In this document: positions 17,401-32,400 of the stretch, one piece after another
Layout: every line of letters starts with the position of its first letter
Numbering within the stretch: position 1 is the stretch's first letter
Source of the DNA: Mauremys mutica
Lineage: Eukaryota > Chordata > Testudines > Geoemydidae
NCBI RefSeq assembly: GCF_020497125.1
Contig: NC_059081.1
Coordinates: 17,827,105-17,891,104 of the forward strand
DNA length: 64,000 nucleotides
Reading direction: 5' to 3'
Notes under the pieces: model-generated
The model's input: the letters and a program-made list of their open reading frames with translations, nothing else
Told to the model about the DNA's origin: nothing
Databases searched by the model: none
Translations under genes and position numbers: made by a program

Positions 17401-20400
17401 AATAGATCTTTTAGATTTGCTTTCTTCCTCCCCCCTTATAAAGAATAGTCAATGGTGTAAGGAGGTATGTTATTTAATGGCATGGATGGACTCTCTGAGC
17501 CCTGGCTATGCTGTAAAAATAGTTTAAACACTGGTGTGAAACATAGTTGAGATCCAGGTGTGTTAAGATTTTTTTTTAAGTTGAACAAGAAATTAGCCTT
17601 ATAAAATTATTGGACCAGAAACAAATTTCATAATCATGAACTATTTTTGCCACCAAGCTGGTTATCAAATAGAGCTTTAAGCCACATCTACAAAAAATTT
17701 TAAGGCTCTGTCTGTGTGACAGAAATATCAGTGTTTTTTAAACATGGTTCTGAAACATGATTATGTCCTGGACCTGGACACTCTTTATTCTTGTTTTATG
17801 AATGGAGAAAATATGTGTTGCAACTGTGTTAGGACCATGTATTTATTTTATTGTGATATGTATCTAGCATGAAATGTACCTCTTTAAAATAGCTTTTTGT
17901 TCTCAGGGCAAGAATAGTGTTAGAAGAGGTTTAGGACTCAAGTGTATATCAAAATCATGTTTAAATATGATTAGGTTATTTTGCACGGACAAGCCTTTTA
18001 AAGGTGTTTTTGGTTTAATCCATCGAGGGCAGTAGAAGATTTGTACTACATCACATTTTCTCATTTTGATAGATAAATACATGGTCTAGTTCAGCGGTTG
18101 TCAAACTTCATTGCATTGTGACCCCCTTCTGACAACAAAAATTACTACATGACTCCAGGCGTGGCGGGGATGTGGTGCTGGAGCCGAGCCTGAGGCCTGC
18201 ACCCTGGGGGGTGAAGTCTGAGCACTGATGCCCTTGGGCTTCAACTTCAGCACCAAGCAATGGGGCTCAGGCTTCAGCTTCAGCAGCAGGCCCACCAAGT
18301 CTAACGCTCACCCTGGTCACCGTGTTACAATGGGGTCACGATCCTTTTGGGGTCCCAACCCACAGTGTGAGGCTCTTTGGTCTAGTTGATAACCCATGAC
18401 CAATTGAGAATAATTAAGTGAGGCATATGAAGGTTACTTTTGTGGCTGTTTGTGGGCAGTTTATGGTCCTCCTCTTTCAAGCAGAGTTGCTTGGAGTGGA
18501 GACTTGAGTTTACATGATATTTCCACAGCCCAGACTGGTGTAGCCTAAAAAAGAAATCCATTGGGTGGTAAACCAAGACACATCTAGCAACCTAGGCCAG
18601 CTTTTGGTAGTGACAAGAGTATTTAGCTGCTATATTCTACCTTCAACTGGACACTAGTATATATAGTCACTTAGTTCTTAGCCCTGGTCTACACTGGAGT
18701 GGGGGGTCATCGACCTAAGATACGCAACTTCAGCTACGCGAATAGTGTAGCTGAAGTCGGCGTCTCTTAGGTCGACTTATCTGGCCATGAGGATGGCGGC
18801 GAGTCAACTGCTGCCGCTTCCCCGTTGACTCCGCTTCCGCCTCTCGCGAGCTGGTGTTCTGGAGTTCATGGGGAGCGCGTTCGGGGATCAATTTATCTGT
18901 GTCTAGACGAGACACGATAAATCGATCCCCGATAGATCAATCTCTACCCGCCGATCCAGCGGGTAGTGAAGACCTGCCCTTAGAATTACTAGCAAATCTG
19001 TAACTTGTAAGCGTAGCTGCATTAAATTTCTTGTGGCTGAGTGCTATGCAACCTTCAGTTTCAGAAAAGTTACATTTATGGAAGGAGAACTTATAATGTA
19101 TTATTAATTGAACTAAAAGTTAAAAAGCTAGCACATATCTTTCAGGGCACTTATACTGGTGTCTCCAAATACCTCTGTATTTATTATGAATATTATGTTA
19201 GACAGTGGCTTTTATATTTGTATTGATGCATAGGCATCAAATGCACTGCCTTATTTTTTCTTTTCCTATTCTTTTAGGATGAAGGGAGTGGTCTCAAAGT
19301 GAATGTGAGTCACTTTTAAATTCATACTCCCAGGCTATCTGGCAAGTTCTTTGTAGATAGGGCAAAGGCCAAAGACTGTTACGAATATTTAGTAAATGTT
19401 ATCCAAATCTTCAGGGTGCTTGGCCTGCTGAAAACTTAACTACTAATTCATCTACTGCAAAAAGAAACTGTTAGAAATTAAAATGGTACAAGGTACTAAT
19501 GATCTTAAAATTAAAATCTATCTGACATTTTTTATCGAATATGCAAAGTACATGTCTAATGGTTCTTCGACTTACATTAAAGGTAATGCTTACTCATGAA
19601 AACAAGAAATAGGAAGGCTGGGGATAAAAATTAGCTGCCAAAAGTCACAATAGGTTGAGTTGTGGCTGCAAGGATCAATTCAGATTGTAAGGCTTAAGCC
19701 TTCATTTCCTTTTTATTGGTAAGCTGAATTTCTTTTAACTATTCTACACTAAACTTATTATGTATTTATCCCTTAACTACCACTTGATTATGAATGTAAG
19801 TAGGTCATGCAAATACACACACATTCATAGCTAAAACATCTCTACTCCATGATGGCCATTGCTAGATGTTATAAGATCTGCTGAAAGAAACTATTCACTG
19901 ATACATTTTTATAGGCTCCCTTCTGTTTCTGAAGTTTTCAAAATGATAGCAACTTTGTAGTAAATTCTTAAAATCTTGAAAGAAGTCAGAATGACTGTCT
20001 TGCAACGGTTTCAGCAGTTGTTTCAGGTTAAGTTTTGTATATTCTGGCACAGAAACATTGTAACAGCCATTTTTAAACTCTCTACATTTTCGTTTGGTAA
20101 GTGGAGACCAGCCATAAGTTTAATAAATTTTTGTCTAGATCCATATTCTACCTTTAGAACAGCAATCGCTAGTTTTCGCTGATCAGGCAAACCATGTAGA
20201 AACAAAGTTTAACATGAAATTTATCATTATTTCAGCTAATGCTTTCAATGTCAATGTTGACAGAGACTTAAACAACTTTTGGTTTGCTGGTTAACTATTT
20301 TAACACCAAAACGTCTATACTCTTGTTAAAAGAAGATACTGCAGAGACACAAGTCTGCAAACTATTCACATAACAAGTTTAACTGTTTCACCATTACATT

Positions 20401-23400
20401 CATACAAAACATCAACTGTAACTTAGCTTTGGTTTTGTATTAATTGTAGATATCATTTTTGCCTGTTTCCAAATGCAGAAATAAGGAAGAGGCCCTTGGC
20501 ACATGGGAAATGGGAGGTAAAGCACTCAAGATGCACTCTTAAACTCTCAAATTGACCTCCAATTATATATTTAAATCAAATCACTTTGCAGAAGTACTAT
20601 GCTAAAATACTGTACCAGATAACCAGGCTAAGAAGCATCCAGTGCACTTAAAACATGATGCCCTGTCATTGTTTAATGTCACACATGTTAAAATCCTGGT
20701 AAAGTGCCTAAACACTGTAGGTGAGATTAAGCTATTCTTCCTCCTAATTATTGCACTTCAAAGGGTTAAAATATTTTGATACCCAATTGTGGAAGTTGTC
20801 AAAGTATTCATGCCTTTGGCTGCATTACGGTGATTGCCTTGTTGATCACCTCCTCCCATGCACAATCTCATAACATCCCCGTGGCATGTAAGGCAATCAT
20901 AGGAAAGTAATACACCTCTACCTCGATATAACACTATCCTCAAGAGCCAAAAAATCTTACCGCATTATAGGTGAAACTGTGTTATATCCAACTTGCTTTG
21001 ATCTGCTGGACTGCCCCCCAGCACTGTTTTACCGTGTTATATCCGAATTCGTGGTATATCAGGTCACGTTATATCAAGGTAGAGGTGTATTGTAAAAGTA
21101 TTGAATGTTTTTAGCCATTTTTAATAGAATTTGGCTGCTGGAAATAAGGAAATGCCAGAATCCAACTCTGTGAATCGTAGTTTGAAGAATCTAGCATAAC
21201 CTATAACCACTTAACTTTCAAGATGGTTAAACATCAGTACGTCCACACAGAATTGAGCTTGAAAACAATATATTAATATTTTAGGTGTTTTTGTCTTTAT
21301 CTAATAAGCTTTTTTTAAGCTGGCAAAGCTTTTTATTGAGATAGTCTAACGGTCAAGGTCCCTGGAGTAAATTATAGGGCATATTGGAGATGAATTCTAA
21401 GACCATTCCATGCACCTGCAACCCACCAAGTAGGTTTGACAAGCCAGTCAATAGACTGCCTATTATTTGATCACGGTCAAGTATTCCAGCAGGAATGCCC
21501 TGGAACTTCATTGTGTTTTTCCATTTTTCTGAATTAAAATAACTCAGTTAAGTAATTTGTATTTTTGTTATTAGACATAAGCATCTATTTCAGGCCAAGC
21601 CTATTGGTGACCATCAAGTCTTACTTTTTTGTTGCTGTTCTAATGAATTTGTGCTTAAAAATATTTAACTGTTCTTGATATTATTTGACCAGTCAGTTGG
21701 CCATTTATTTTTGGACTAGTCAAATGTCCAGCCCATCAGCAAGAATTGTTTTTAAAAACTCAGTGTAGTATCGTTTCTTTATTTCCAATGGGATTTGGCT
21801 CCTAACTGCCACAGTCACTTTTGAAAATCTATTTACATTTAGGCATTTTTGGAAATTTTTCTCTAATCTGTCCAGAGGAGTATATCCAGGGAAAATGCTT
21901 AAATTTATTTAAATTGTTCATTTTGTGCTATCTTAAAAATGATGGTTTTTCCATAAAAGAAGGTTGCAACTTTCCTGTCAAAATTCAAGTCTTCGCTATT
22001 CAGATTTTCTGGCATAATCACATCAATTATGCTGTATTTGTGTGTCAAAGATGAATGTAGCTAATATCGAAGAGCTGCTGGAAGACCTGAAACAAACAGG
22101 CTTAAATTATTCTTGTGGCTACATTTTGATGACTCTCAGATGTCTCAAGATAAAATTAAATACATCAATGTTCGCCCTTCCACTTCAGTAGGTTGTTAAT
22201 AATAGTTGAATAATCTGGAAAGCCTGAATTTTCTAGGCTCTTTAGATCATGGATCCTTTTTATCTTGACAGCCTTTTACATTTTACTTCTAAAGAACTCT
22301 ATTTACTATTTCAGCCAAAGCAATAACTTGTTTCATGCTACTTTAACTTTAGGAATTTTGAGTCAAATAAAACTACACTCTACCAACCACTTATTTGTAG
22401 CGTTGATTGAGAACTTTCATGCTTACCACAGGTAAAAAGTTTGGGGAACACTGTTCTAGACAGTCCTATAGTTTACTGCCTACACAGCAGAATAACAAAA
22501 AATGTCCTTATCACTTCCATTTTAACTTTCTAAGGCTAGGTAGCTTTGCTTTAGATTGAAATTAGAGCCTTAAATTCTTAATATAAAAACAAAATATGTT
22601 CATATAAATATTTCAGTGGCATAACATCAAAAAATATGAGTGGTGGGTGGGGGTTTTCACAGCCCTAAGTACTTAACCCAGCAAGTACATGTGTAAGGAA
22701 GACAGCAGGTTTTAAATAGCAAGTGAATGACTATATATGGAGAGCCATTTCTACATATTTTAATAACTGGCATTTCTGAAATGTGAACAATGAGATTTTA
22801 AATCAGTTTAACAACGATGTTCTCATTGAATTACATGCTGCACAAAGAGCACGGGCATCTTCACTCTTTCTGTGAAATTGTCTGTTTTGATTGATCAAAA
22901 ATGGGATTCCTGCCACCTGCCAAAATCCTCTTACACCATTTTAGTAATCTTGTCTCCAGAGTTCTTTTAAATCTCAGAGGCATATGTTAACACCATGCTC
23001 TCTTAAACTTAATGTGATATTTTTCATTTTTACTTTATTTTTTTTAGAAAAGGCGCGAAAGTATTTTCCCTTTGCAGTAGATGATAATTGCTACTTTCTG
23101 TACTTACTGTAGTGGCTGTATAGTAACTGAGAAAACACTTTTATACATTATTTTATGTGTTGATTAAACTTAACTGAAATGAAATTCAGAAATCTTTATT
23201 TTTCTCCTCACAGAACTCGTTCTCAGACTTAGTTATCTTTAAGCCTTTGTTATTTAGATCATCCAAATGGTTTCCTTTTAAAACTTCAAGCTTGGCATAC
23301 TTGTAGTCTTCAGTGAGGAGCATATATACCGCTAGAGGTAATGATTGCTGAGCTACTGCTGAGAGGCTACCTACCCTCACAAGTGAGTAGTTAAAATGAA

Positions 23401-26400
23401 ATATTTAAAAATTCATTCTGAAGGAACTTTATTCTGCACATTTTCCTGATGGTCTTATGATGAGTTTGAGTGACAAATCACTTGCATTCCCCTTATATTT
23501 AGCCTATGGTGAAGCAAAAGTAGCAAATGTTTATCCTATGTCTGTTTTCAGTTGTATTAACTAGAGTTAAGACTGTACCAAAAAGTTCAGTCTAGACAAG
23601 GCACAAGACTAATAAGGATGGCCATTCTAATGACAGATATCTGATGCTGATCTGTCCACTAGGAAACTGAAACTAACCCATTTTACTTAAGTTAAGAAAC
23701 AGCTGCAAAAGGTGATAAAATTGTTAAAAAGGAAGGCTTGAGAAGATACAGCTCTCTTGAACATTTGTGCTGTTCCAACTCTTGACAGTTTGACCAGAAT
23801 ACTCCCTGATAATCAGATTATAGCTGCAAACTGAATGCTTCTTTCTTATTACTTAAATTGAATTTTTTTTTAAAACGTGCCCTCTGATAAAAGGAATGTG
23901 AGCTCTTTGTTTTGCCACCTAACCTTAAGTACTTCTATTATGCTCTAAAGTGAAAGGTATGAAATAAAATACCATCAGAATAAGTACTCATGGTAGGTGG
24001 ATCTCCATATGAGTAGCTCAGCTGTCCTTGCATCTTGAAGAGTATGTGTTCCTCGCTGACATTCTATGTCTGAAGTTTCAAGGAAGCCATTTCTTACCTG
24101 AATAAGTATCTTCAAAAATGATTAACTTGAGTAACAATACCAAAAAACTCTAGCTTAGACAAGGCCATGGAAATCAAGGATAGAATGGACATGGAGACCT
24201 CTCACCTTTGAAAGTGGTCGTGCTCAGTAAAAGTTGAGGCACATTGAGAAGTTGATGAATGGAGGAAGCATTCTAATGCTACACCTGATATTTGGCTAAG
24301 TAGAACTCCAGTACTGTCAGACATATCTCATAGAATTTCAGTGGAAGTTATTGGAGACATAACTGCTTAACAATTATTTGATCAAGTGAGACTTACTCGC
24401 ATAGAATTCTCTGGCAGAAGCAGGGATAGAATCCAGTTTTCCAGTGCAACATTCAGCTGCCTTAACCATGAGACCCTCCTTTCTCTTTGTGCAATCCCTT
24501 GGTTCATTCACTGTGCATCTTTCAACTTCTGCAACAAATGAGACGGGGTTTACAGACAACAGCCTCTTTGCTATGCAACCCTGTTTCATATCCAGTGCAC
24601 TGAATGAGGCAGGTATCCTGGGGCGGGTGGGGAGTGTGTGATCATGTAATTAAAGCTTTATTAAATGAATGTGCACAAGGGGGCCAAATTAAGGTTGCCT
24701 GTACAATCTTAATTCTGGCACTTACTAATTTTTGCAAGCTTGACTTTGCAACCTTAATAATGTTCTGTTAATGTAGTTTTGTGTGCAATTTCCTATGTTT
24801 TTTAAAAAGCAAACTGAAAAAACAGATTCCATCATATAAGATATTGACACCCACATAATTCATTAGCAGCATTGGACTCTCTGCTCCACCACACAGACCT
24901 GTGCCACTTGAGCTAATGGTGTAACTGATGGCAGTAGTAGGATGTCATCCTTCTGTGTGGACCAGCACTTAAAGGGGGCTGAAAAATGCACATTGCTAGT
25001 GGGTTTCCACAGATACTTGCTGATTGCAACGGAATGGTGAGATTCTGTTTTTTTGGGTTTCATTCCAGCCTCTGGAGGGAAGTGTGCAGTAGTGGACAGA
25101 GACTTTTAGCTGTTCTCACTTCTCTGCCTCATCCCCACTTCACTTTCACCCCTTCTGCCCCATCACTTCCAACCTGTTTCTCCCAGTTCTCTTTCCTACC
25201 CTGGGTTCCTCATCACAGTCCCACTTCCTGTTTCTCTGGTTTCTCATTCCAGTCTTCCTGCCCAACCAACCCTAATACCTACCCTCCAGGGCTCTCTGCC
25301 GGAGTCCCAGTCAACCCCTCCACTCCTGTCCCCCTGGCCTCCAGATTCCTTGTCCAGTTTCCCCACACTTCAGCTCCTTGTCAGATCTGACACTTTCCCC
25401 ATACTTACACATCTTCCCTCGCCCCATCCCTCCCCATCTCAGAGTCCCAGTCTCATCAGGTACTTTGTTTCCCTCCAGCCTGGTCTGACTCTTATCCCCT
25501 TTGCATTTGAGTCTGGTGTCTAACACGTCCATGTTGACTGGGTACCAGCAAGAGGGTCACTGAAAGTACAGCAGGCACAGGTTCCCTGCTCTTAGTTCCT
25601 GTGCTTGGCCCAGAATAGCAATTGCAAGGAAAGTCTGGCTTTGTAACCCTGGATTGGAGCATGCTCACTCATGCTGTTGGGGTGGCTCACATACCTCTGG
25701 TTATACATAGGAGCTGTGAATAGCTGGAGTGTGCTCAGTACACACTGAATCTTCAAGATTTTATCTGTCTTTGTGATCTGAAACTTTTCAAAAATTATGA
25801 CTGGGCCAAGTTTGAGCAGGTTTTCACGAGAACAGCACAAGGCTGTTCATTCCCTAACAATGTACCTCCTACTAATTTGCAAGTTCCTATTCCAGAGCAT
25901 GATAGTGCTCCTCAAAGAAACGGTCACCAGAATCTTTTTTAATGGCAAAACGTTATTCTGTTGTCTGGTTCTCAAGCAGCTGAACCAGTCTGACTGAAAT
26001 TTTCAGAATAAATTTAGCTTGAGGCAGATACCTGGCATGGAAAACTCAGTTTAAGTGGTTCAGGTTTGACAGTTATAAGTAACTGAAAACTGGATTTTAC
26101 AGAAAGTGTAGGGCAACCTTAATACCTTTTATACATTAAAGTATAACATCAACACATTTTAGTTAATTTTGTTGCTAGAAGGAAACAGAACTTAAATGTG
26201 AAATGCAGCTTATTTGGGGAAGTAAAATACTAAATGTTGCAGGTAAATATATCCAAAGGAAACAGCCCTGTGTTCTTTTTCTTAGGCAATTGCTGCCTGT
26301 GATCCAGCTTTAGCGAGGAAACTTTAAGTCGGGGTAGTCAGCAGGCAGACCGTGGCCAAATCCAGACTGCCAGAAGCTTTTGAACAGACCCCAAAATCTT

Positions 26401-29400
26401 TGTATTTACTGGTGGTTATTATTAATATTAATTATTACTTTCTCTGGAGTCTGGACCTTGACTATACCTTGACCAAGAAATTTGGACCTTGACAAAAAAT
26501 AGGCTATCCCTGCTTTAGGTTTTTTAATTGCATGTTGCTGTAGTTCAAAGGAGGCCCAGATTTGCTGTTTGTGTTCCTTTTAGTTTGCTAGACTTTAAGG
26601 TTTATAGAAAAATTAAGAGAAACATTAAGAGGATCTTTTTGTTTTCTTAATGTTAAGTGAAACAGTTGAAAATATCTGCTTCTAATCAGAAGTGACTGAT
26701 TTCAGTTGTCCATAGTTTGTCCACTTTTATAACAAGAAAAACAAGTATTTGATTTTTAGGTTATCCCCCATCTTGGCTCAATGGAAAGGGCTACGATACC
26801 CATTGACGGTGTAGGGCATGTAATTTCATTTGGGATTTTTGTTAAACTGTTACTACTATGACGATCCATTATAATTAAGGCTGTGAGTTTGTCCTGGAAG
26901 TCACAGATTCCGTGACCTCCATGACTTCTGCAGTAGCTGGTGCTCCTGCCTCAGGGGAAGCTCGGGCAGCCCCTGTGCCAGGGACACCAGCAGCTGCTGG
27001 GGCAGTCTCAGGCCACCTCCCCCTCCCAGCAGCAGAGTTTGGTGTGAGAGTGGGTAGGGGATTGGGGCACGGGACAGGGTCAGGCAGGCACTGGACTTAC
27101 CTAGAGGGCTCCCTGGAAGCGGTGACATCCTCCCCCTCATTCAGCTGCTAGGTGGAGGCGTGGCTTCACAGCTCCCATTGGCCAGGAACTGCGGCCAATG
27201 GGAGCTGCGGGGGTGGTGCCTGCAGTCAGAGGCAGCATGCACTGCAGAGCCTGTTTTAGTTGGGTATGTAGTAAAAGTCAGGGACGGGTCATGGGCCATG
27301 AATTTTTGTTTACTGCCCGTGACCTGTCCGTAGCTTTTACTAAAAATACCCGTGACTAAAACGTAGCCTTAATTATAATTCATATCTGCCTGAGCTTTGC
27401 ATCAATATGTAGCTTAAAATGTTTGTTGCTACAATAGATAACATATCTGTAATTGACACTCAATGGGCAGATTGTTTGTTTCTTATTGTTGGTCTACATA
27501 CAGAAGTTGTACTATAACTTCAGTCTGCTTTAAAATTGAAAATTGAAAACTTCAGTCTGCTTTAAAATTGAAAAACAATTTGTAAACCCTGGATGAATGC
27601 TCTTAAATCCATTTACAGTTGTATCAATTAAAATTAAGCTGGCGTGACTTCTGCAGCAAGACAAGGCCTTATTTCTTTATTCTGTACATTTGTCTTGGTT
27701 GACCATATTATAATCTTAACTCTACAGTTTTAACACAATTTTTATGTATCACTTGATAAATTTTGGAATAACAAGTGAAAGGTCAGGTTTCCTTGATACA
27801 GAAAAATGAGTTGGCAGACATTTTAGAAGTAACTCTTTGCTCTATTGTTTGCCTGAAAAATGGGAGTGGCAAATACAAAATGCATTTTCTCAAAAGATCA
27901 GCTCCTTTAAATATTAATTTTTTTCAGCTTAGGAGAAATAAGAACCTATTTATGTACTCTGATCCTGAAAACTGACATCTAGGAACTGGGCTATAGAACA
28001 GTGCCTCTGTTTTGGCATTGTATACAAATATTAAAGAATATGTTTATTGAATTTTACAAATACTGTGCCAATTATGGCAGTCTGCATTGAGGTCTTATTG
28101 GTCCTTAGAGTGGGTGTATATCATTTATCCTTCCCCAAAGTAATTTGTATTCAAACATGCATTACTTGTCAATAAAACTTGTAGTTCATGAATCATGGTG
28201 TGCTTAATGCATCCCAGGCACACATTTTGTGTTAAGTATTATGGGACTGTTCCAGACCAGAGGTACTCCTGTGAAATCATTGGTCATGTTATTGTCTCAT
28301 ACTTCCAATCCATTAGCATTTTGATTGATTGCCAGGTTTTTGTGCCAAATGATGTTTGTGCTTGCTTCTGACAGTCAACAGCTAGTGGATCTTCCTGGGA
28401 CTCTGCTTCACCTTTTTCAAAACAAAAGATAGTATCAGAGTTCACTCACTTCTGAGCTTAATCTTTACTTAAATGAACTGTCTGAATTTAGTAAATTTCA
28501 AAAGAAATATCCTATTCTAACCTGTGTCTGGAAAACTGTTTTACCTGTGAATAGTCACATAGACTTTAATGCCAGAAGGGACCATCGTGATTATCTAGTC
28601 TGACCTTCTGCACACGGCAGGCCACAGAACTTCACCCATGCACTCCTGTGATAGACCCATAACCTCTGGCCGAGTTACTGAAGTCTTTGAATCATGATTT
28701 AAAGACTTCAAGTTACAGAGAATCCACCATTTACTGTAACTCAAACCAGCAAGTGACCCATGCTGCAGAGAAGGTGGGGAAAAAAACAACCCAGAACAGG
28801 GCTTTGGAGCGGAGCCCGGAGCTGGAGCGTGGAGCAGCTCCGGAGCAGTGGAGCTGCAAGTTTTTGCCTGGAGCTGGAACGGAGCCGGAACACAGCTCCA
28901 AAGCCCTGAAGAGTCTCTGCCAATCTGACCTAGGGGAAAATTCCTTCTGCTCCCCAAATATGGTGATCAGTTAGACCCTAAGTATGTCAGCGAGACCTAC
29001 CAGGCATACACCTGGGAAAGAATTAACTGTTGTAACTCAGAGCCCTCCCCGCCTACTGTCCCATCTCCAGTCCTTGAAGATACTAGCTTCCAGCAGTCGC
29101 AGAGAGGCCACATGCCATTGTAGGCCATATTATCATATCATATATTTCCTCCATAAATTTATCAAGTTCAGTCTTGAAACCAGTTAGGGTTTTTTCCCTC
29201 CATATTGCTCCCCTTGGGAGGCTATTTCAGAACTTTACTACTCTGATGGTTAGAAATCTTCATCAAATTTCAAGCCCAAATTTGTTGGCCAGTTTAGATC
29301 TTTTTTTCTTGTGCCAACATTTGCCCTTATCTTAGATGACCCCTCTTCCTCCCTGGTGTTTATCCCTCTGTTGTATTTAGAGTAAGCAGTCATGTCTCCC

Positions 29401-32400
29401 ATCAGCCTTAGTCTGGTTAGTCTTGCTCCGCAAGTGGCCTCTTGTAAGGTAGGTTCTCCATTCCTCTGATTATCCCAGTATCTCTTCTCTGCACCTGTTC
29501 CAGGTTGAATTAATCTTTCTTAAACATGGGAGACCAGAATTGAACACACTATTCCTGATGAGATCTCACCAGTGCCTTGCATAATGGTAATAACACTTTT
29601 CCATCTCTATTGGAATTACCTCATCTGATTCATCCTAAGATTGCATTAGCCATTTTCATGGCTGCATCACATTGGTGGCTCAGTCATCCTGTGATCAACC
29701 AATACACCCACGTCTTTCTCCTCCTCTATTGCTTTCAACTGGTATGTCCCCAGCTGCTTGATAGAAATTCTTGTTTGTTCCTGAGTGCATGACTTTAAAC
29801 TATTAAATTTCATCACATTTCCATTATTTCAGTTTTCAAGATCATCCAGATCTTCTTCTATTATAGTCTGGTCCTCCTCCATGTTGTCAATACCTCCCAA
29901 CTTTGTGTCATCCACAAATTTTATTAGCGCACATGCATTTTTTTGTGCTACGGTCATTAATGAAAATAAGTAATAGTGGTCCCAAGACCAATCCCTGATG
30001 AGCTCCACTAGTAACCTCCCTCCAGCCTGACAGTTCACCTTTCATTGTGACCTATTGTAGTCTCCCCTTTATCCAGTTCCTTTCCCTACCTTTTATTTCT
30101 CATTTTAGTCCTCATCTTCTCCAATTTAACTAATTTTCCATGTGGAAATGTCAGTGCCTTACTGAAATCCAAGTAGATTTGATCTGCTGCATTTCCTTTG
30201 TCTAGAAAATAACTTATCTTCTCAAAGATAACATCAGGTTGATCTGGCACAATCTGCCATTTTTTTCCAAAGTACCATTAATCTCTGTATTCTTAACTAC
30301 TGTTTCAAAATTTGTTGCAAGACCTTTCATACAATTGAGGTCAGCTAACAGATTTGTAGTTTCCTGGATCACTTCTTTTCCCTTAAAATAAGTAGTATAT
30401 TAGCAATGTCATAGAGTACGGACCCCTAGTTTATGGATTCATTAAAAATCCTTGCTGTAGGGCTTGCAATTTCATGTGCAGGTTCCTTTAATATTAATGA
30501 ATGGAGATTATTCAGGCCCCCTGATTTGATCCCATTAAGCTGTTTGAGTTTGACTTCCATCTCGGGTGTGGTAATTTTCTATTTCCATATCCTCATACTC
30601 ATTAGCCACCCTTATCTTGCCCTAAGCGCCTTATTAAAAACAGAGGCTAAGTATTCATTTAGGTGTTGGGCCCTGCTTAGTAATTGCAAAAAGTAGCCCA
30701 TCCTCACTGCTCTAGTTGTCCCACTTCTTTACTTGATTTCTTTTTATTTATATGGCTAAAAAACCTTTTAGTATTTGTTTTAATTTCCTTTGCATAGTTC
30801 AACTCTGCTTAGCTTTCGGCAGTTCACATTTTTCCTATACTTTCTGACCTCCAAGAGGTAGCTTTCCTTGCTGCTCCATCCCTTCTTCCATTCCTTGTAA
30901 GATTTCTGCTTTCCCCTTAATAACCTGTTTGAGATCCTTGTTCATCCAGTTTGGTCTGCAACCCTTTGCTATGAATTTTTTCTTCTTGCTTGGGATGCAG
31001 GCTTCAAATACTGTCTACAACTTTGACTTAAAGTAAATCCAAGCCTCTTCCACATTGAGATCTTTGTTCTTCCCTAATTTATTAAAGTTTTCCTTTTGAA
31101 ATCAAGGACCCTAATTACAGACTATTTTTGTTTATCCTTCCATTTAGTTTAAACTGAATTTGGCGCATGAATCGCTTGAACCAAGGTTTTCCTCTACAAC
31201 CAGTTCTTCGGTGAGGTCCTTGCTACTTACCAATACTAAATCTAAAATGGAATCACCTCTTCTTGGTTCAGTGACTATCTGATGAAAAAATCTGTCGGTT
31301 ATCTGTCAGAATTAATTTGGCCTGAAACATTTCTTGATCATAATATAATTTAATGCTTACAATTTTTTTCCCTCATCAGCTGAGTAGGAGAACTCTACCA
31401 TACTGAAATTCAGCTAGGGTAACTGTCTTCATTTTTTACTCTTGCATATTGTCTCATCCCTAGTACAGACTTTCTAATACTTTTTGCAATTACCAATTCA
31501 CCCCCTCCATGTAACTTTAGGTCCTGCTTGCACTAGAATTAAAAAAATTATTTTTTTTTAACTAAAAATTATCCTCTCTTACAGATAATCTCTCCTACTG
31601 CATTGTTTTTGGCTGCGAAAGTGGAAGAACAGCCACGAAAACTCGAACATGTTATCAAAGTAGCACATGCCTGTCTTCATCCTCAAGAGCTACAGCTGGA
31701 TACAAAAAGTGATGTACGTGGAAATAATACTTTAAATCTAATTGTAATGCTTAAGATACAGTTGACACCTCAGATGAGTTGCTGTACTACGTTCTTGACT
31801 GGATTAATGCCATCTGCCAACCCTAGAAGACGCTTCTCTGCTTAAATCAAATAATTTATCTGTTGTGTAACTTAATAGCATAGCCATTAGTGGACCTATC
31901 ACAATTACTTAATATTTCATGCAAACTAAGGCCTCTAATTCCCTTTTTAATAGGACACTTGTGCATGTAATAAGAACTTTCTATGATGTAATGCATTTAA
32001 CTTTTGTGATAGGTGTCCAGGTTAATCTTGATTAACATATCATAAGGACACAGTACCTTTTATATCCTTATGTATTTTTTAATGTTTTTCCCAGTTTAGC
32101 TACAGTAGAACCTCAGAGTTACAAACACCTTGGGAATGGAGGTTGCTTATAACTCTGGAATGTTCGTCACTGAACAAAAAACATTATGGTTGTTCTTTCA
32201 AAAGTTTACAACTGAACATTGACTTAATACAACTTTGAAACTTTATTATGAAGAATGTTGCTTTTAACCATTTTAATTTAAATGAAACAAATACAACAGT
32301 TTCTTTACCTTGTTAATCTTTTTTAAACTTTCCCTTTATTTTTTAGTAGTTTACATTTAACACAGTGCTGTATTATATTTGCTGCTTTTTTTTCTTTTTT

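Larger units (their letters stand above)
15902..31584 (+). other. CCNT2 intron 2 (15.7 kb)
   Basis: The longest intron. It holds the listed MITEs, the foldback insertion, SINE-like pieces and an antisense CR1. Parts without a listed feature (for example 17100-18080, 19000-20900, 21100-24360, 25000-26860, 27600-28550) are ordinary AT-rich intronic DNA in which I see no exon. Part of 25100-25540 is C/T-rich and unclassified. Confidence 0.85.
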